In this document: piece by piece, positions 1 through 7,982 of the stretch
How the letters are laid out: each line of letters begins with the position of its first letter
Numbering within the stretch: position 1 is the first letter of the stretch
Source of the DNA: Halomonas icarae
GTDB lineage: Bacteria > Pseudomonadota > Gammaproteobacteria > Pseudomonadales > Halomonadaceae
NCBI RefSeq assembly: GCF_009901955.1
Contig: NZ_WUTS01000001.1
Location: 1,868,817 to 1,932,816, forward strand
Direction: 5' to 3'
DNA: 64,000 bases
Notes under the pieces: generated by a model
The model's input: only the letters and a program-made list of their open reading frames with translations
Told to the model about the DNA's origin: nothing
Databases searched by the model: none
Position numbers and translations under genes: made by a program

Positions 1-1
1 C

Positions 2-1078
2 GAGCAGACGGCGCTGTTTTGCGAACAACAGACGGTGATCGAGCGCTTTGTAGCGGGACTGCCGGCCTGTGCGCGCCTGCTCGCGCGGCTGCCCACCCTG
101 ATGATCTTCGATGATCACGATATCACCGACGACTGGAACCTCACCGCCGACTGGGAGCACACCGCCTACGGCCACCCCTTCTCGCGGCGCATCATCGGCA
201 ACGCCCTGCTGGGCTACCTGCTGTGCCAGGGCTGGGGCAACGACCCCGAACGCCTGGCCGAGCCACTGGATGAGTGCACGCGTGTGCTCAGGGCTGCCAG
301 GGCGAATGACGGCTGGCTCGACGGCGAGGCCCTGGATGCCCTGATCCAGCGTCTGCTGCGCTTCGAGGGGTGGGAGTACCAGGTGCCGGGGGAGCCACCC
401 CTGGTGGTGCTCGATACCCGAACCCGGCGCTGGCGCAGCGAGCGCAGTCCCAAACGCCCCTCGGGGCTGATGGACTGGGAGGCGCTCAGCGACTTCCAGC
501 AGGCGTTACTGGGCCACCCCTCGACGATCATCGTCTCGCCAGCGCCGATGTTCGGCGTCAAGCTGATCGAGGTGATCCAGAAGCTCTTTACCCTGGCCGG
601 CAAGCCACTGGTGGTCGATGCCGAGAACTGGATGGCCCATCGCGGCGCCGCCAGCGTGCTGCTCAATATCTTCCGCCACTCGCGCACCCCGGGAAACTAC
701 GTCATCCTCTCCGGCGACGTGCATTACTCGTTCGCCTACGACATCCGCATCCGCCAGCGCAGCCACGGACCGCGGCTCTGGCAGATCACCTCCAGCGGCA
801 TCAAGAACGCCTTCCCCGATACGCTGCTCGACTGGTTCGACCGCCTGAATCGCTGGCTCTATGCCCCCTGGTCGCCGCTCAACTGGTTCACCAAGCGCAG
901 GCGTCTGGCGATCACACCACGCGACCCGGATCGCGCCCGCGCCGGCGAGCGGCTCTGGAACGGCAGCGGGATCGGCCTGGTCGACTTCGATGAACGGGGC
1001 CGTCCCCGCGACATCCGCCAGCTCGATGCCCGCGGCTTCGAGGTGCACTTTCCACCGGGATCTCAGCAGGAAGCCTGA
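2..1078 (+). CDS. PhoD-like metallophosphatase (5' end outside window)
   Basis: The reading frame is open from base 2 without a convincing start, so the N-terminus lies upstream; about 358 residues are visible. The segment LMIFDDHDITDDWN is the metal-binding core typical of PhoD-like phosphodiesterases/alkaline phosphatases, and a later ILSGDVHYSFAYDI supplies the second conserved Asp-x-His metal motif. The family hydrolyses phosphomono- or diesters with Fe/Ca metals; the substrate cannot be read from sequence, and whether an export signal exists is unknown because the start is missing. Its stop overlaps the convergent pgpA by 16 bases, so the two messages are antisense at their 3' ends. Confidence 0.8.
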   Translation, partial: EQTALFCEQQTVIERFVAGLPACARLLARLPTLMIFDDHDITDDWNLTADWEHTAYGHPFSRRIIGNALLGYLLCQGWGNDPERLAEPLDECTRVLRAARANDGWLDGEALDALIQRLLRFEGWEYQVPGEPPLVVLDTRTRRWRSERSPKRPSGLMDWEALSDFQQALLGHPSTIIVSPAPMFGVKLIEVIQKLFTLAGKPLVVDAENWMAHRGAASVLLNIFRHSRTPGNYVILSGDVHYSFAYDIRIRQRSHGPRLWQITSSGIKNAFPDTLLDWFDRLNRWLYAPWSPLNWFTKRRRLAITPRDPDRARAGERLWNGSGIGLVDFDERGRPRDIRQLDARGFEVHFPPGSQQEA

Positions 1079-1539
1079 CGCCTCCGCCAGAGCATCAAGC
1101 CGCCGGCCATCACCAGCCAGGTCATGGCCGCGGCGATCACGTCGTCGAGCACGATGCCGACACCACCGGGCATGGCCTCGACCAGGCTCACCGGCGGCGG
1201 CTTGGTGGCGTCGAACACACGATAGACCACGAAGGCGGACGCCAGCGCCAGGGGCTGACGCGCCGCCGCCTGACCCACTACCGCCACCGGAAAGGCGACG
1301 ATCTCGTCGAGCACGATACGACCGTCATCCTTGCCGCCCAGCGCCTGCTCGGCCAGGTGACATACCGGCACCGCGGCCAGCAGCAGCGCCAGCGTGACCA
1401 CGACCTGTATCCGCCGAGTGCGTCCCAGCAGCCACCAGGCCAGCGGCAAGCCGAGCAGCGAGCCCAGCGTGCCCGAGGCCCAGGGCGAGAGCCCCAGACC
1501 CAAGCCGGTGGCCAGGGTCATCAAGGGGTCGATCATCAA
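1063..1539 (-). CDS. pgpA: Phosphatidylglycerophosphatase A family protein
   Basis: This 158-residue membrane protein matches PgpA, which dephosphorylates phosphatidylglycerol phosphate to phosphatidylglycerol at the inner membrane. Seen: an N-terminal glycine-rich SPWASGTLGSLLGLPLAWWL segment and the acidic IVLDEIVAFPVAV motif expected to bind the metal or phosphate, with several hydrophobic stretches. Length fits the family. Its start overlaps the stop of the upstream YebE-like gene (TGATG arrangement at 1536-1539), so the two are probably translationally coupled. The 3' end is convergent with and overlaps the PhoD-like gene. It is not next to thiL/nusB, its common neighbours. Confidence 0.8.
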   Translation of the reverse strand: MMIDPLMTLATGLGLGLSPWASGTLGSLLGLPLAWWLLGRTRRIQVVVTLALLLAAVPVCHLAEQALGGKDDGRIVLDEIVAFPVAVVGQAAARQPLALASAFVVYRVFDATKPPPVSLVEAMPGGVGIVLDDVIAAAMTWLVMAGGLMLWRRRQASC

Positions 1540-2297
1540 CCGGCCTCCCGGGCCTGGTGCTCGAGCTCCGCGGTCACCTCCCCCGGCAGCGACAGCGCAC
1601 GACCCAGCTGGTCGAGCCAGGCGCGCTCCATGGCGTTCTGCTCGTCGACCACCGCCACGCTGATCAGGTACATCTCACGGGCCGCCTGGGGTGAATCGAC
1701 CTGCGCCGCCAGCGCCTCGGCGTCCAGCGGCGCCTGGAGCTGACGCTCCACCCAGGCATGCAACTCCTGGTCGGCCCCCAGGGCATCGATCTGGCCGGCG
1801 ATCAACTCCCGCTCCTGCTCGTCGATATGACCGTCGGCGCGGGCGGCCATGATCATCGCCTGCAGCAGCTCCAGGCTGCGCCGCTCGCGCGCCTCTCCCC
1901 CCAGCTGCTCCACCGGCTCACCCTCGGCGGGCGCAGCACTGCCCTGCCAGCTCGACGGGGAGGAGCCGTCGCGCGAGCTCTGCCACGCCTTCCAGGCCAG
2001 CGCTCCCACGCCGGCGATGGCGCCGTACTTGAGCGCCTTGCCGCCCAGCTTGCGGCCCCGCTTGGAGCCCACCAGCAGCCCCAGGGCGCCACCGCCCAGC
2101 AGGCTCTTGACATCGATTCCCGAGCCACTGCCCCGATTATCGTCCTCCTGACGATCACCGCCCTGGCCACCGCCAAACTGACGGGAGAGGCCGTCGAGCA
2201 TCCCCTTGATATCCAGGCCCTGGCCGCCCTCGTTCGACCGACTGCCGGAACCACCGGCCTGCTTCATCAGCTGCTCGAGTATTCTGCTGGCATTCAT
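1536..2297 (-). CDS. YebE-like DUF533 protein with TerB-like C-terminal domain
   Basis: 253 residues from the start MNASRILEQLMKQ, chosen because GAGGAGAG lies just upstream; the frame stays open further 5' without a ribosome site. The N-terminal ~70 residues are Gly/Ser/Gln-rich and low-complexity. A glycine-rich hydrophobic stretch follows (around residues 70-105, with LLGGGALGLLVGSKRGRKLGGKALKYGA), then a Trp-containing linker, then an acidic helical TerB-like domain (MIMAARADGHIDEQERELI). This architecture is that of E. coli YebE and the DUF533 family, inner-membrane-associated proteins of unknown biochemical role often induced by envelope stress. Coupled to pgpA downstream. Confidence 0.75.
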   Translation of the reverse strand: MNASRILEQLMKQAGGSGSRSNEGGQGLDIKGMLDGLSRQFGGGQGGDRQEDDNRGSGSGIDVKSLLGGGALGLLVGSKRGRKLGGKALKYGAIAGVGALAWKAWQSSRDGSSPSSWQGSAAPAEGEPVEQLGGEARERRSLELLQAMIMAARADGHIDEQERELIAGQIDALGADQELHAWVERQLQAPLDAEALAAQVDSPQAAREMYLISVAVVDEQNAMERAWLDQLGRALSLPGEVTAELEHQAREAG

Positions 2298-2466
2298 CGC
2301 GCTCTCCTCATGGCTGATCACTCGCCCCAAGGGGGCATGGGTCGACTCTATCCCAGACATCGACCTTGCAACATCCGTTTCGCTATCCATTTCGACATGC
2401 CTTTCGACATCCTCCCCCTGAGACCGCATCATGAAAACCGGACAAGAAACAGGAGCCACCCTGGCC

Positions 2467-3714
2467 ATGAGCGTCACTCTCGATGATATTCGCACCGCCG
2501 CCGAACGCATCCGTGGCAGCGTGGAGCGTACTCCCTGCCTGCTCTCGCACACCCTGTCCCGCATCGCCGGCTGCGAGCTCTACATCAAGTTCGAGAACCA
2601 TCAGTTCACCGCCGCTTTCAAGGAGCGCGGCGCACTCAACCACCTGCTGACGCTAAGCGAGCAGGAGCGACAACGCGGCGTCATCGCCATGTCCGCCGGT
2701 AACCACGCCCAGGCGGTGGCCTACCACGCGGCACGCCTGGGCATCCGTGCCACCATCGTCATGCCTCGCCATACGCCTAACCTCAAGGTGCACAACACCC
2801 GCAAGCTCGGGGCGGAAGTTCACCTCGAGGGCGAAGGAGTGGCCGAGGCCGGCGAATATGCCCACCGCCTGGCCGCCGAACGTGACCTGGTGTTCGTGCA
2901 CCCCTACGACGACGAACGCATCATCGCCGGCCAGGGCACCATCGCTCTGGAGATGCTCGAGGACGCCCCCGATCTCGACACCCTGGTGATACCCATCGGC
3001 GGCGGCGGGCTGATCAGTGGCAATGCCATCGCCGCCACCGAGCTCAAGCCCGATATCGAGATCGTGGGGGTACAGACCCAGCGCTTCCCCGCCATGCAGC
3101 AGGCGCTGGCCGGAGAGGAGATCAACTGCGGCCTGGCCACCCTGGCCGAGGGCATTGCGGTCAAGCAGCCCGGCAAACTGACCCTGCCCATCGTGCGCGA
3201 GCGGGTGCGCGACATCGTGCTGGTGGACGAGCCGGAGATCGAGCGCGCCATCCTGCTGCTGCTGGAGATCGAGAAGAGCGTGGCGGAGGGCGCCGGCGCC
3301 GCCGGCCTGGCCGCCGTGCTCTCTGACCCCGAACGCTACCGTGGTCGCAAGGTGGGATTGGTGCTGTGCGGGGGCAATATCGACATGCTGGCCCTCTCCT
3401 CGGTGATTCAGCGCGGCCTGGTGCGCACCGGACGAATCGTGCGCGTGCGTGTGGCGATTCCCGACGTACCCGGCGCCCTGGCCGAGCTGACCCGGCAGCT
3501 TGCCGAGCAGCACGCCAACGTCATCCATATCGCCCACCATCGCACCTTTACCGACCTCTCGCTGCGCGCCACCGAGGTAGAGGCCACCCTGGAGACCCTG
3601 GGCAGCGACCACACCCACGAGGTGATCGAGGCGCTGCGACGCGACGGCTATGATCCAGTACTGCCGGCCAACGAGGTCCACCCGGACGAGCGTTGGGCCG
3701 GCAGCGGGAGCTGA
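2467..3714 (+). CDS. ilvA: Threonine ammonia-lyase (biodegradative-type, ACT domain)
   Basis: PLP-dependent enzyme, 415 residues, converting threonine (or serine) to 2-oxobutyrate and ammonia. Seen: FTAAFKERGALNHL with the Schiff-base lysine, SAGNHAQAVAYHA, and the phosphate-binding GGGGLISGNA. The last ~75 residues (RVRVAIPDVPGALAELTRQLAEQ onward) form an ACT-like regulatory domain. This shorter single-ACT form is usual for tdcB/catabolic threonine dehydratases, not the double-ACT biosynthetic IlvA, so the symbol is approximate. The start at 2467 (MSVTLDD) is preferred over 2431 because AGGAG lies 11 bases upstream and homologous proteins begin close to this point. Confidence 0.85.
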   Translation: MSVTLDDIRTAAERIRGSVERTPCLLSHTLSRIAGCELYIKFENHQFTAAFKERGALNHLLTLSEQERQRGVIAMSAGNHAQAVAYHAARLGIRATIVMPRHTPNLKVHNTRKLGAEVHLEGEGVAEAGEYAHRLAAERDLVFVHPYDDERIIAGQGTIALEMLEDAPDLDTLVIPIGGGGLISGNAIAATELKPDIEIVGVQTQRFPAMQQALAGEEINCGLATLAEGIAVKQPGKLTLPIVRERVRDIVLVDEPEIERAILLLLEIEKSVAEGAGAAGLAAVLSDPERYRGRKVGLVLCGGNIDMLALSSVIQRGLVRTGRIVRVRVAIPDVPGALAELTRQLAEQHANVIHIAHHRTFTDLSLRATEVEATLETLGSDHTHEVIEALRRDGYDPVLPANEVHPDERWAGSGS

Positions 3715-3811
3715 CCCGCAACGGGTCCGCCTGGTGTGACCACCCAACAGGTTGTTCCACGAGAAGCGCCAGACCTGCCCTGAGCGATGCAGCCAATCGA
3801 CGATGGCCCTG

Positions 3812-3821
3812 CCCCCCCCCC
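3812..3821. repeat. Poly-C tract (10 C) upstream of icd
   Basis: Ten consecutive C residues lie in the 181-base gap between the threonine ammonia-lyase stop and the isocitrate dehydrogenase start, about 75 bases before the start codon. Homopolymer G/C tracts of this length are slippage-prone; an expression effect is only a possibility. Confidence 0.6.
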
Positions 3822-3895
3822 TTGGAGGCATGGCGCCATCGTGCCTTCCGGCGTACCCTATATGCCCCTTCAAGTACGCTAAAAGAGGCGAGGCG

Positions 3896-5629
3896 ATGAG
3901 CAGCAAGATCAAGGTCGAGGCCCCCCTGGTCATTCTCCACGGTGACGAGATGGCTCAGGTAGCCTTCGAGAAGATTCTCGACACCTTCGTGACCTCCCGA
4001 CTAGAGATCCCGCTCGTCGAGATCGACCTCTCCGCCGAGAACCGCCTGGTGACCAACGGCCAGGTGGTGATCGATGCCGTGGAGGCCCTCAAACGTTACG
4101 GTGTAGGCATCAAGAATGCCGGCATGACGGTCAATCGCACGCAGCTCGGCGAACTGCTCGCCAAGCACCCCGACATCGACAGCGCTCGACTCCATCCGCT
4201 GGCTACCAAGTCCCCCAACGGGGCCATCCGCAAGGGGATCGGCGGCAACATCACCCGCGAGGACATCCAGTTCCGCAACCTGCTGGTCAAGCGCCCCGAG
4301 TGGGTCGGCCGCGATATCGTGGTCGACACCATGGAGAGTGGCGGCATCAAGGAGAGCTTCAACGAACTCTCCGGCGCTACCGGCGTGGTCAAGCTGATGT
4401 TCGTGGGCTCCAGCGGTGACCCGGTGGAGCTCCACCGCCGCGAGGTGCAGAAGGGCGATCCCTGGCTGCTGGCGACCAATGACCTGGAAGACGTCAGGGC
4501 CTGGGCACACCGTTTCTTCCAGCGCGCCGTCGACGAAAAGCGCGATATCTATCTTGGCCTCAAGGACACCGTCATCGCCGGCTACGATGGCGTGATGCGT
4601 GCCGCCATCGAGACCATCTATGAAGAGCACTACCGCGAGCAGGTCGAGGCCCTGGGACTCAGCTACTTCTATGAGCTGATCGACGCTCAGGCCGCGCGCC
4701 TGGTCGCCAACCCGCCCGAGCGTGCTATCTGGGGCGTGCCCGACAACAACACCGGACGCAAGCTCTACAAGCTGGTCGAGCAGCTCAAGCAGTTCGGCAT
4801 TCCCGACCGCAAGGCCCAGGTCTCAATCTCGCGCATGAGTGCCGGTGGCGGGGACCAGTACGGCAGCTTCAATGCTCCCGCCGCGGAGGACGGCATCCTC
4901 AAGGTAATCGTCGACGGTGAGGAGAAGCACGCTCGCCATATCAGGAAGGGCGACCCCATCCTGCTGATGTCCAACGATCATGTGGCGATCCGGGATTGGG
5001 TGCTGCAGGTGTTCCGCGATGCCTCGCGCAAGAACAAGGAGGTCTACTTCGGTCTCAAGCGCGAGTACATGGAGTATGACGAGGTGTTCAGCACCGTGAT
5101 CACCGACGTGCGTCGCAAGCTGGCCGAAAACGACACCGCGCCGCCCTCCTTCATGATCATGCGACCCTCCAGCCAGCTGATCAAGATGATCACCGATCCG
5201 CCCCGCAACGCGCTCTACCCGGCACAGAACCTGGACGGCGATATCTTCTCGGATATCTCCGCCGCCCTGGGGGGCAGCCTGGCCACCGCCAGCTCGATCA
5301 TCGAGAGCAAGGACGGCACCATGCTGTTCGAGGCGCCCCACGGCACGGCCCACGATCTCTACCTCAAGTACCTGGAGAGCGATGGCAAGGAGGCTCACTT
5401 CAACTCCTCCGCCCTGCTGTTCGCCGTGGCCAATGCCCTGGAGACCCTAGGAGAGCGTGAAGCGAATGCCACGCTGGTGGAGTACGCCCAGCGCCTCAAG
5501 GAGGCGCTGATCGACACCGTTGCTGCCGGCGTCATTACCGGTGATCTCAAGGGCAAGACCAGCGACCCGGCCAATGAGACCCTGGTCGATATGCAGGGCT
5601 TCCTCGACGCCGTGGCCAGCCGGCTCTGA
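3896..5629 (+). CDS. icd: Long-form isocitrate dehydrogenase with internal duplication
   Basis: 577 residues, versus roughly 400-420 for ordinary dimeric IDH and about 740 for monomeric IDH. It oxidatively decarboxylates isocitrate to 2-oxoglutarate in the TCA cycle; cofactor choice is not certain from sequence. The N-terminal part resembles eukaryotic-type (subfamily II) IDH: HGDEMAQVAFE near residue 15 and the substrate loop TKSPNGAIRKGIGGNITRE at 104-122. The metal site DGDIFSDISAALGGS sits at 447-461, followed by APHGTAHD. Residues 186-223 and 351-388 align without gaps (16 of 38 identical, including KGDP, ND and YxGLK), showing a repeat of about 165 residues. The first copy lacks the DxxxD metal motif. 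Start 3896 has a GAGGCG ribosome site; an in-frame upstream extension exists but looks non-coding. Confidence 0.85.
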   Translation: MSSKIKVEAPLVILHGDEMAQVAFEKILDTFVTSRLEIPLVEIDLSAENRLVTNGQVVIDAVEALKRYGVGIKNAGMTVNRTQLGELLAKHPDIDSARLHPLATKSPNGAIRKGIGGNITREDIQFRNLLVKRPEWVGRDIVVDTMESGGIKESFNELSGATGVVKLMFVGSSGDPVELHRREVQKGDPWLLATNDLEDVRAWAHRFFQRAVDEKRDIYLGLKDTVIAGYDGVMRAAIETIYEEHYREQVEALGLSYFYELIDAQAARLVANPPERAIWGVPDNNTGRKLYKLVEQLKQFGIPDRKAQVSISRMSAGGGDQYGSFNAPAAEDGILKVIVDGEEKHARHIRKGDPILLMSNDHVAIRDWVLQVFRDASRKNKEVYFGLKREYMEYDEVFSTVITDVRRKLAENDTAPPSFMIMRPSSQLIKMITDPPRNALYPAQNLDGDIFSDISAALGGSLATASSIIESKDGTMLFEAPHGTAHDLYLKYLESDGKEAHFNSSALLFAVANALETLGEREANATLVEYAQRLKEALIDTVAAGVITGDLKGKTSDPANETLVDMQGFLDAVASRL

Positions 5630-5669
5630 CCGCCTGACATCGCCGTTCGACACCGCGTTTGACCCATAC

Positions 5670-5693
5670 GGGGCCTGCCTTTGGGCAGGCCCC
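5670..5693 (+). terminator. Hairpin after icd
   Basis: Perfect 10-bp stem (ggggcctgcc / ggcaggcccc) with a TTTG loop, 41 bases after the icd stop. The trailing U-tract is weak, so termination may be incomplete. Confidence 0.6.
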
Positions 5694-5768
5694 GCTGCGT
5701 TGTGCCACTCGCCTCTGGTGTCAAAAATGCCGATACTGATTACCACCCCACCAGCCGGAGACTGCCCC

Positions 5769-6011
5769 ATGAGCGAGCACGAGCGCACCATCATGGCCTT
5801 CGACGATCAGGGCCGTGAGGTGATGATCGACATCCAGGTTAGCGTCAAGGAACTCGGCGAACTGACCCACGCCGGACCGGTCAGCGGCCCTCCCAGCCTG
5901 CGCACCCGCGAAGGTCATCCGGTCAACTACCTGGGGGGTGGCGAGTTCTCGGTGACACTACCCGGTGAGGAGGAAGCGATCTTTCGCAGCGACGACCCCG
6001 AGTTCGTCTGA
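5769..6011 (+). CDS. Small conserved-looking hypothetical protein
   Basis: 80 residues starting MSEHERTIMAF with GGAG about 8 bases upstream. No domain is recognised. The protein is acidic and soluble, with the sequence LRTREGHPVNYLGGGEFSV near the centre and an acidic C-terminus (GEEEAIFRSDDPEFV). High third-position GC matches the neighbouring core genes, which supports real coding. It follows the icd hairpin and precedes the YdhR-like gene by 59 bases on the same strand. Function unknown. Confidence 0.6.
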   Translation: MSEHERTIMAFDDQGREVMIDIQVSVKELGELTHAGPVSGPPSLRTREGHPVNYLGGGEFSVTLPGEEEAIFRSDDPEFV

Positions 6012-6070
6012 CCCACGTCACGACTCTACCTGCCAGCATTCATCGACTTCCCAACGAAAGGAGGCCAAAG

Positions 6071-6379
6071 ATGGCCGTAATTCTGCAGGTACACTTCCCT
6101 TTCGAGGGCCCCTTCGGCAAGGCAATGGTCAAGGCAATGACACCACTGGCCAGGTCCATCAACGATGAACCCGGCCTGATCTGGAAGATCTGGACGGAAG
6201 ACCCCCAGGCCGGTCTTGCCGGCGGCGTCTACCTGTTTGCCACCCGCGAGGACGCCGAAGCCTATCGACAGATGCATACCGCACGCCTGGAAGGCATGGG
6301 CGTGACGGGTATCGAGGCGCAGATCCTCGAGACCAATGAGGCACTATCCGCCATCAACGATGGTCCGGTAGAGGGCTGA
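6071..6379 (+). CDS. YdhR-family putative monooxygenase
   Basis: 102 residues with a very good ribosome site (AAAGGAGG). The sequence MAVILQVHFPFEGPFGKAM, GLIWKIWTED and GGVYLFATREDAEAY matches the small ferredoxin-like alpha/beta-barrel YdhR family, related to ActVA-Orf6/ABM monooxygenases that act without metal or flavin. Length matches the family. The natural substrate is not known. It stands alone between the hypothetical gene at 5769 and the gcvT control region. Confidence 0.8.
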   Translation: MAVILQVHFPFEGPFGKAMVKAMTPLARSINDEPGLIWKIWTEDPQAGLAGGVYLFATREDAEAYRQMHTARLEGMGVTGIEAQILETNEALSAINDGPVEG

Positions 6380-6413
6380 GCATCAGCAGCATGACCACCA
6401 CCCGGCGGCACAG

Positions 6414-6431
6414 TGTTTCCAATAAGAAAAC
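6414..6431. promoter_or_regulatory. Upstream copy of a gcvT-region palindromic operator
   Basis: TGTTTCC-AATA-AGAAAAC, an imperfect match to the perfect palindrome at 6588-6605. Centre-to-centre distance is 174 bases. A second, degraded copy of the same 18-bp element in one intergenic region suggests a cooperative repressor or a looping arrangement. Confidence 0.5.
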
Positions 6432-6587
6432 TCGACACCAAGCCGCGACGTACCACTGCCCGCCTCCTTCTCAAGCCGGCTATCAGGCTCGTGCCAGCGT
6501 GTTTCACGGCGCTCGCCACCCCCTTGCCAAGAGTGACTCACCTGCTCCTCATGCTCCAGCCGAGCGGGTATTCTTCTTGCCGCCCAT
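6432..6587. other. Non-coding leader region upstream of gcvT
   Basis: The 311-base gap between the YdhR-like gene (ends 6379) and gcvT (starts 6691) has no convincing ORF. Apart from the two palindromes at its sides I see nothing structured here, and in particular no recognisable glycine riboswitch core. Confidence 0.5.
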
Positions 6588-6605
6588 TGTTTCCAATAGG
6601 AAACA
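6588..6605. promoter_or_regulatory. Perfect 18-bp palindrome upstream of gcvT
   Basis: TGTTTCC-AATA-GGAAACA is a perfect inverted repeat with 7-bp arms, about 85 bases before the gcvT start, a typical position for a repressor operator. It is shared in degraded form at 6414. The cognate regulator is not in this window. Confidence 0.65.
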
Positions 6606-6690
6606 TCGTCTACCCTAGATACCGTGCTATCCGGTTGCCGCTACCCTTGTGGCACCCCGCTTCGTTATTTCCTGTTATCGGAGGCCCCCC

Positions 6691-7806
6691 ATGAGCGAGT
6701 TGAAGCGCACCCCTCTTTACGACCTGCACGTCGAGCTGGGCGCCAAGCTGGTCCCCTTTGCCGGCTACGAGATGCCGGTTCAGTACCCGTTGGGCGTAAA
6801 GAAGGAGCATGAGCACACGCGCACCGCCTGCGGGCTGTTCGATGTCTCGCACATGGGCCAGCTGCTGCTGCGCGGCCCCGCCCCCGCCGAGGCGCTGGAG
6901 ACCCTGGTCCCCTCGGATATTGTCGGCCTGCCGGAGGGCATGCAGCGCTATGCGATGTTCACCAACGACGCCGGCGGCATCCTCGACGACCTGATGGTGG
7001 CCAATACCGGCGCCGAACTCTATCTGGTGGTCAATGCCGCCTGCCGCGACCAGGATATCGCCCACCTGCGCGGCAACCTGCCCGCGGGGCACGAGATCGA
7101 GGAGCTGGATCGCGGCCTGATCGCCATCCAGGGACCGCAGACCGCCGAGGTGATGAAACGCCTCTGCCCCGCCGCCACCGAGCTGGTCTTCATGCAGCAT
7201 GGCCACTTCGAGATCGACGGCATTCCGGTCTGGATCAGCCGCAGCGGCTACACCGGTGAAGACGGTTTCGAGATCTCGATGCCCGCCGACCAGACCGACG
7301 CCCTGACTCGCCGCCTGCTGGCCGAGCCGGAGGTCGAGGCGATCGGCCTCGGCGCCCGTGACTCCCTGCGCCTGGAGGCCGGCCTGTGTCTCTACGGCCA
7401 CGATATCGACACCACCACCCTGCCGGTTGAGGCCGGGCTGATCTGGGCCATCGCCAAGCCACGCCGCAACGACGGCGAGCGCCCCGGCGGTTTCCCGGGT
7501 GCCGAAGCGATCCTCCATCAGGTCGAGGCCAAGGACCACACCCGCAAGCGGGTCGGTCTGCTCGGCGAGGGGCGTGCTCCCGTGCGTGAAGGCGCCCCGC
7601 TGGTCGACGCCGACGGCAACACCATCGGCACCGTGACCTCCGGCGGTTTCGGCCCCAGCGTCGGCAAGCCGGTCGCCATGGGATATCTGCCCATCGCCCA
7701 TGCCGAGATAGGCACCACCGTCTACGCCGAGGTGCGCGGCAAGCGCCTGCCCATGACCGTCAGCAAGACCCCGTTTATCACCCCGGGCTACTACCGTGGC
7801 AAATAA
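6691..7806 (+). CDS. gcvT: Aminomethyltransferase, glycine cleavage T protein
   Basis: 371 residues. The T protein takes the aminomethyl group from the lipoylated H protein, transfers the one-carbon unit to tetrahydrofolate and releases ammonia. Seen: LVPFAGYEMPVQYPLGVKKEH and RTACGLFDVSHMGQ in the N-terminal folate-binding part, then GYTGEDGFEI, GLGARDSLRLEAGLCLYGHDI, and a C-terminal barrel ending ITPGYYRGK. All are family hallmarks. Start MSELKRT at 6691 is preceded by GGAGG. gcvH and gcvP are not adjacent, so the remaining cleavage-system genes must lie elsewhere. Regulation probably involves the GTTTCC/GGAAAC palindromes upstream. Confidence 0.95.
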   Translation: MSELKRTPLYDLHVELGAKLVPFAGYEMPVQYPLGVKKEHEHTRTACGLFDVSHMGQLLLRGPAPAEALETLVPSDIVGLPEGMQRYAMFTNDAGGILDDLMVANTGAELYLVVNAACRDQDIAHLRGNLPAGHEIEELDRGLIAIQGPQTAEVMKRLCPAATELVFMQHGHFEIDGIPVWISRSGYTGEDGFEISMPADQTDALTRRLLAEPEVEAIGLGARDSLRLEAGLCLYGHDIDTTTLPVEAGLIWAIAKPRRNDGERPGGFPGAEAILHQVEAKDHTRKRVGLLGEGRAPVREGAPLVDADGNTIGTVTSGGFGPSVGKPVAMGYLPIAHAEIGTTVYAEVRGKRLPMTVSKTPFITPGYYRGK

Positions 7807-7882
7807 CGATCGCAGCAACTGATTGATCTACGCGGCACCGGTAAGGCGAACAACGCCTTCGGCCGCCACAGCAGTACCGCCT

Positions 7883-7912
7883 CCTGCCCTGGCGCCACCG
7901 CGCCGGGGCAGG
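7883..7912 (+). terminator. Strong hairpin between gcvT and sstT
   Basis: A 13-bp stem (cctgccctggcgc / gcgccggggcagg, one T-G wobble) with a four-base CACC loop lies in the 176-base gap between gcvT and sstT. No T-tract follows, so it may be a Rho-independent attenuator or a processing/stability element. Confidence 0.5.
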
Positions 7913-7982
7913 CTGCCATGCCAGGGCCGCGGATCCGGCCCAAGGGCAATCCAGCACGCTTCCAACCAGCGAGAGACCCTCG

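Noticed and set aside
2653-3933. 426-codon minus-strand frame opposite threonine ammonia-lyase
   Set aside because: It mirrors a strongly conserved plus-strand enzyme; long antisense frames are expected at this GC content and codon bias, and its translation shows no domain.
6432-6690. Glycine riboswitch upstream of gcvT
   Set aside because: I could not find the conserved glycine aptamer core or a tandem arrangement; only palindromic protein-type sites are seen.
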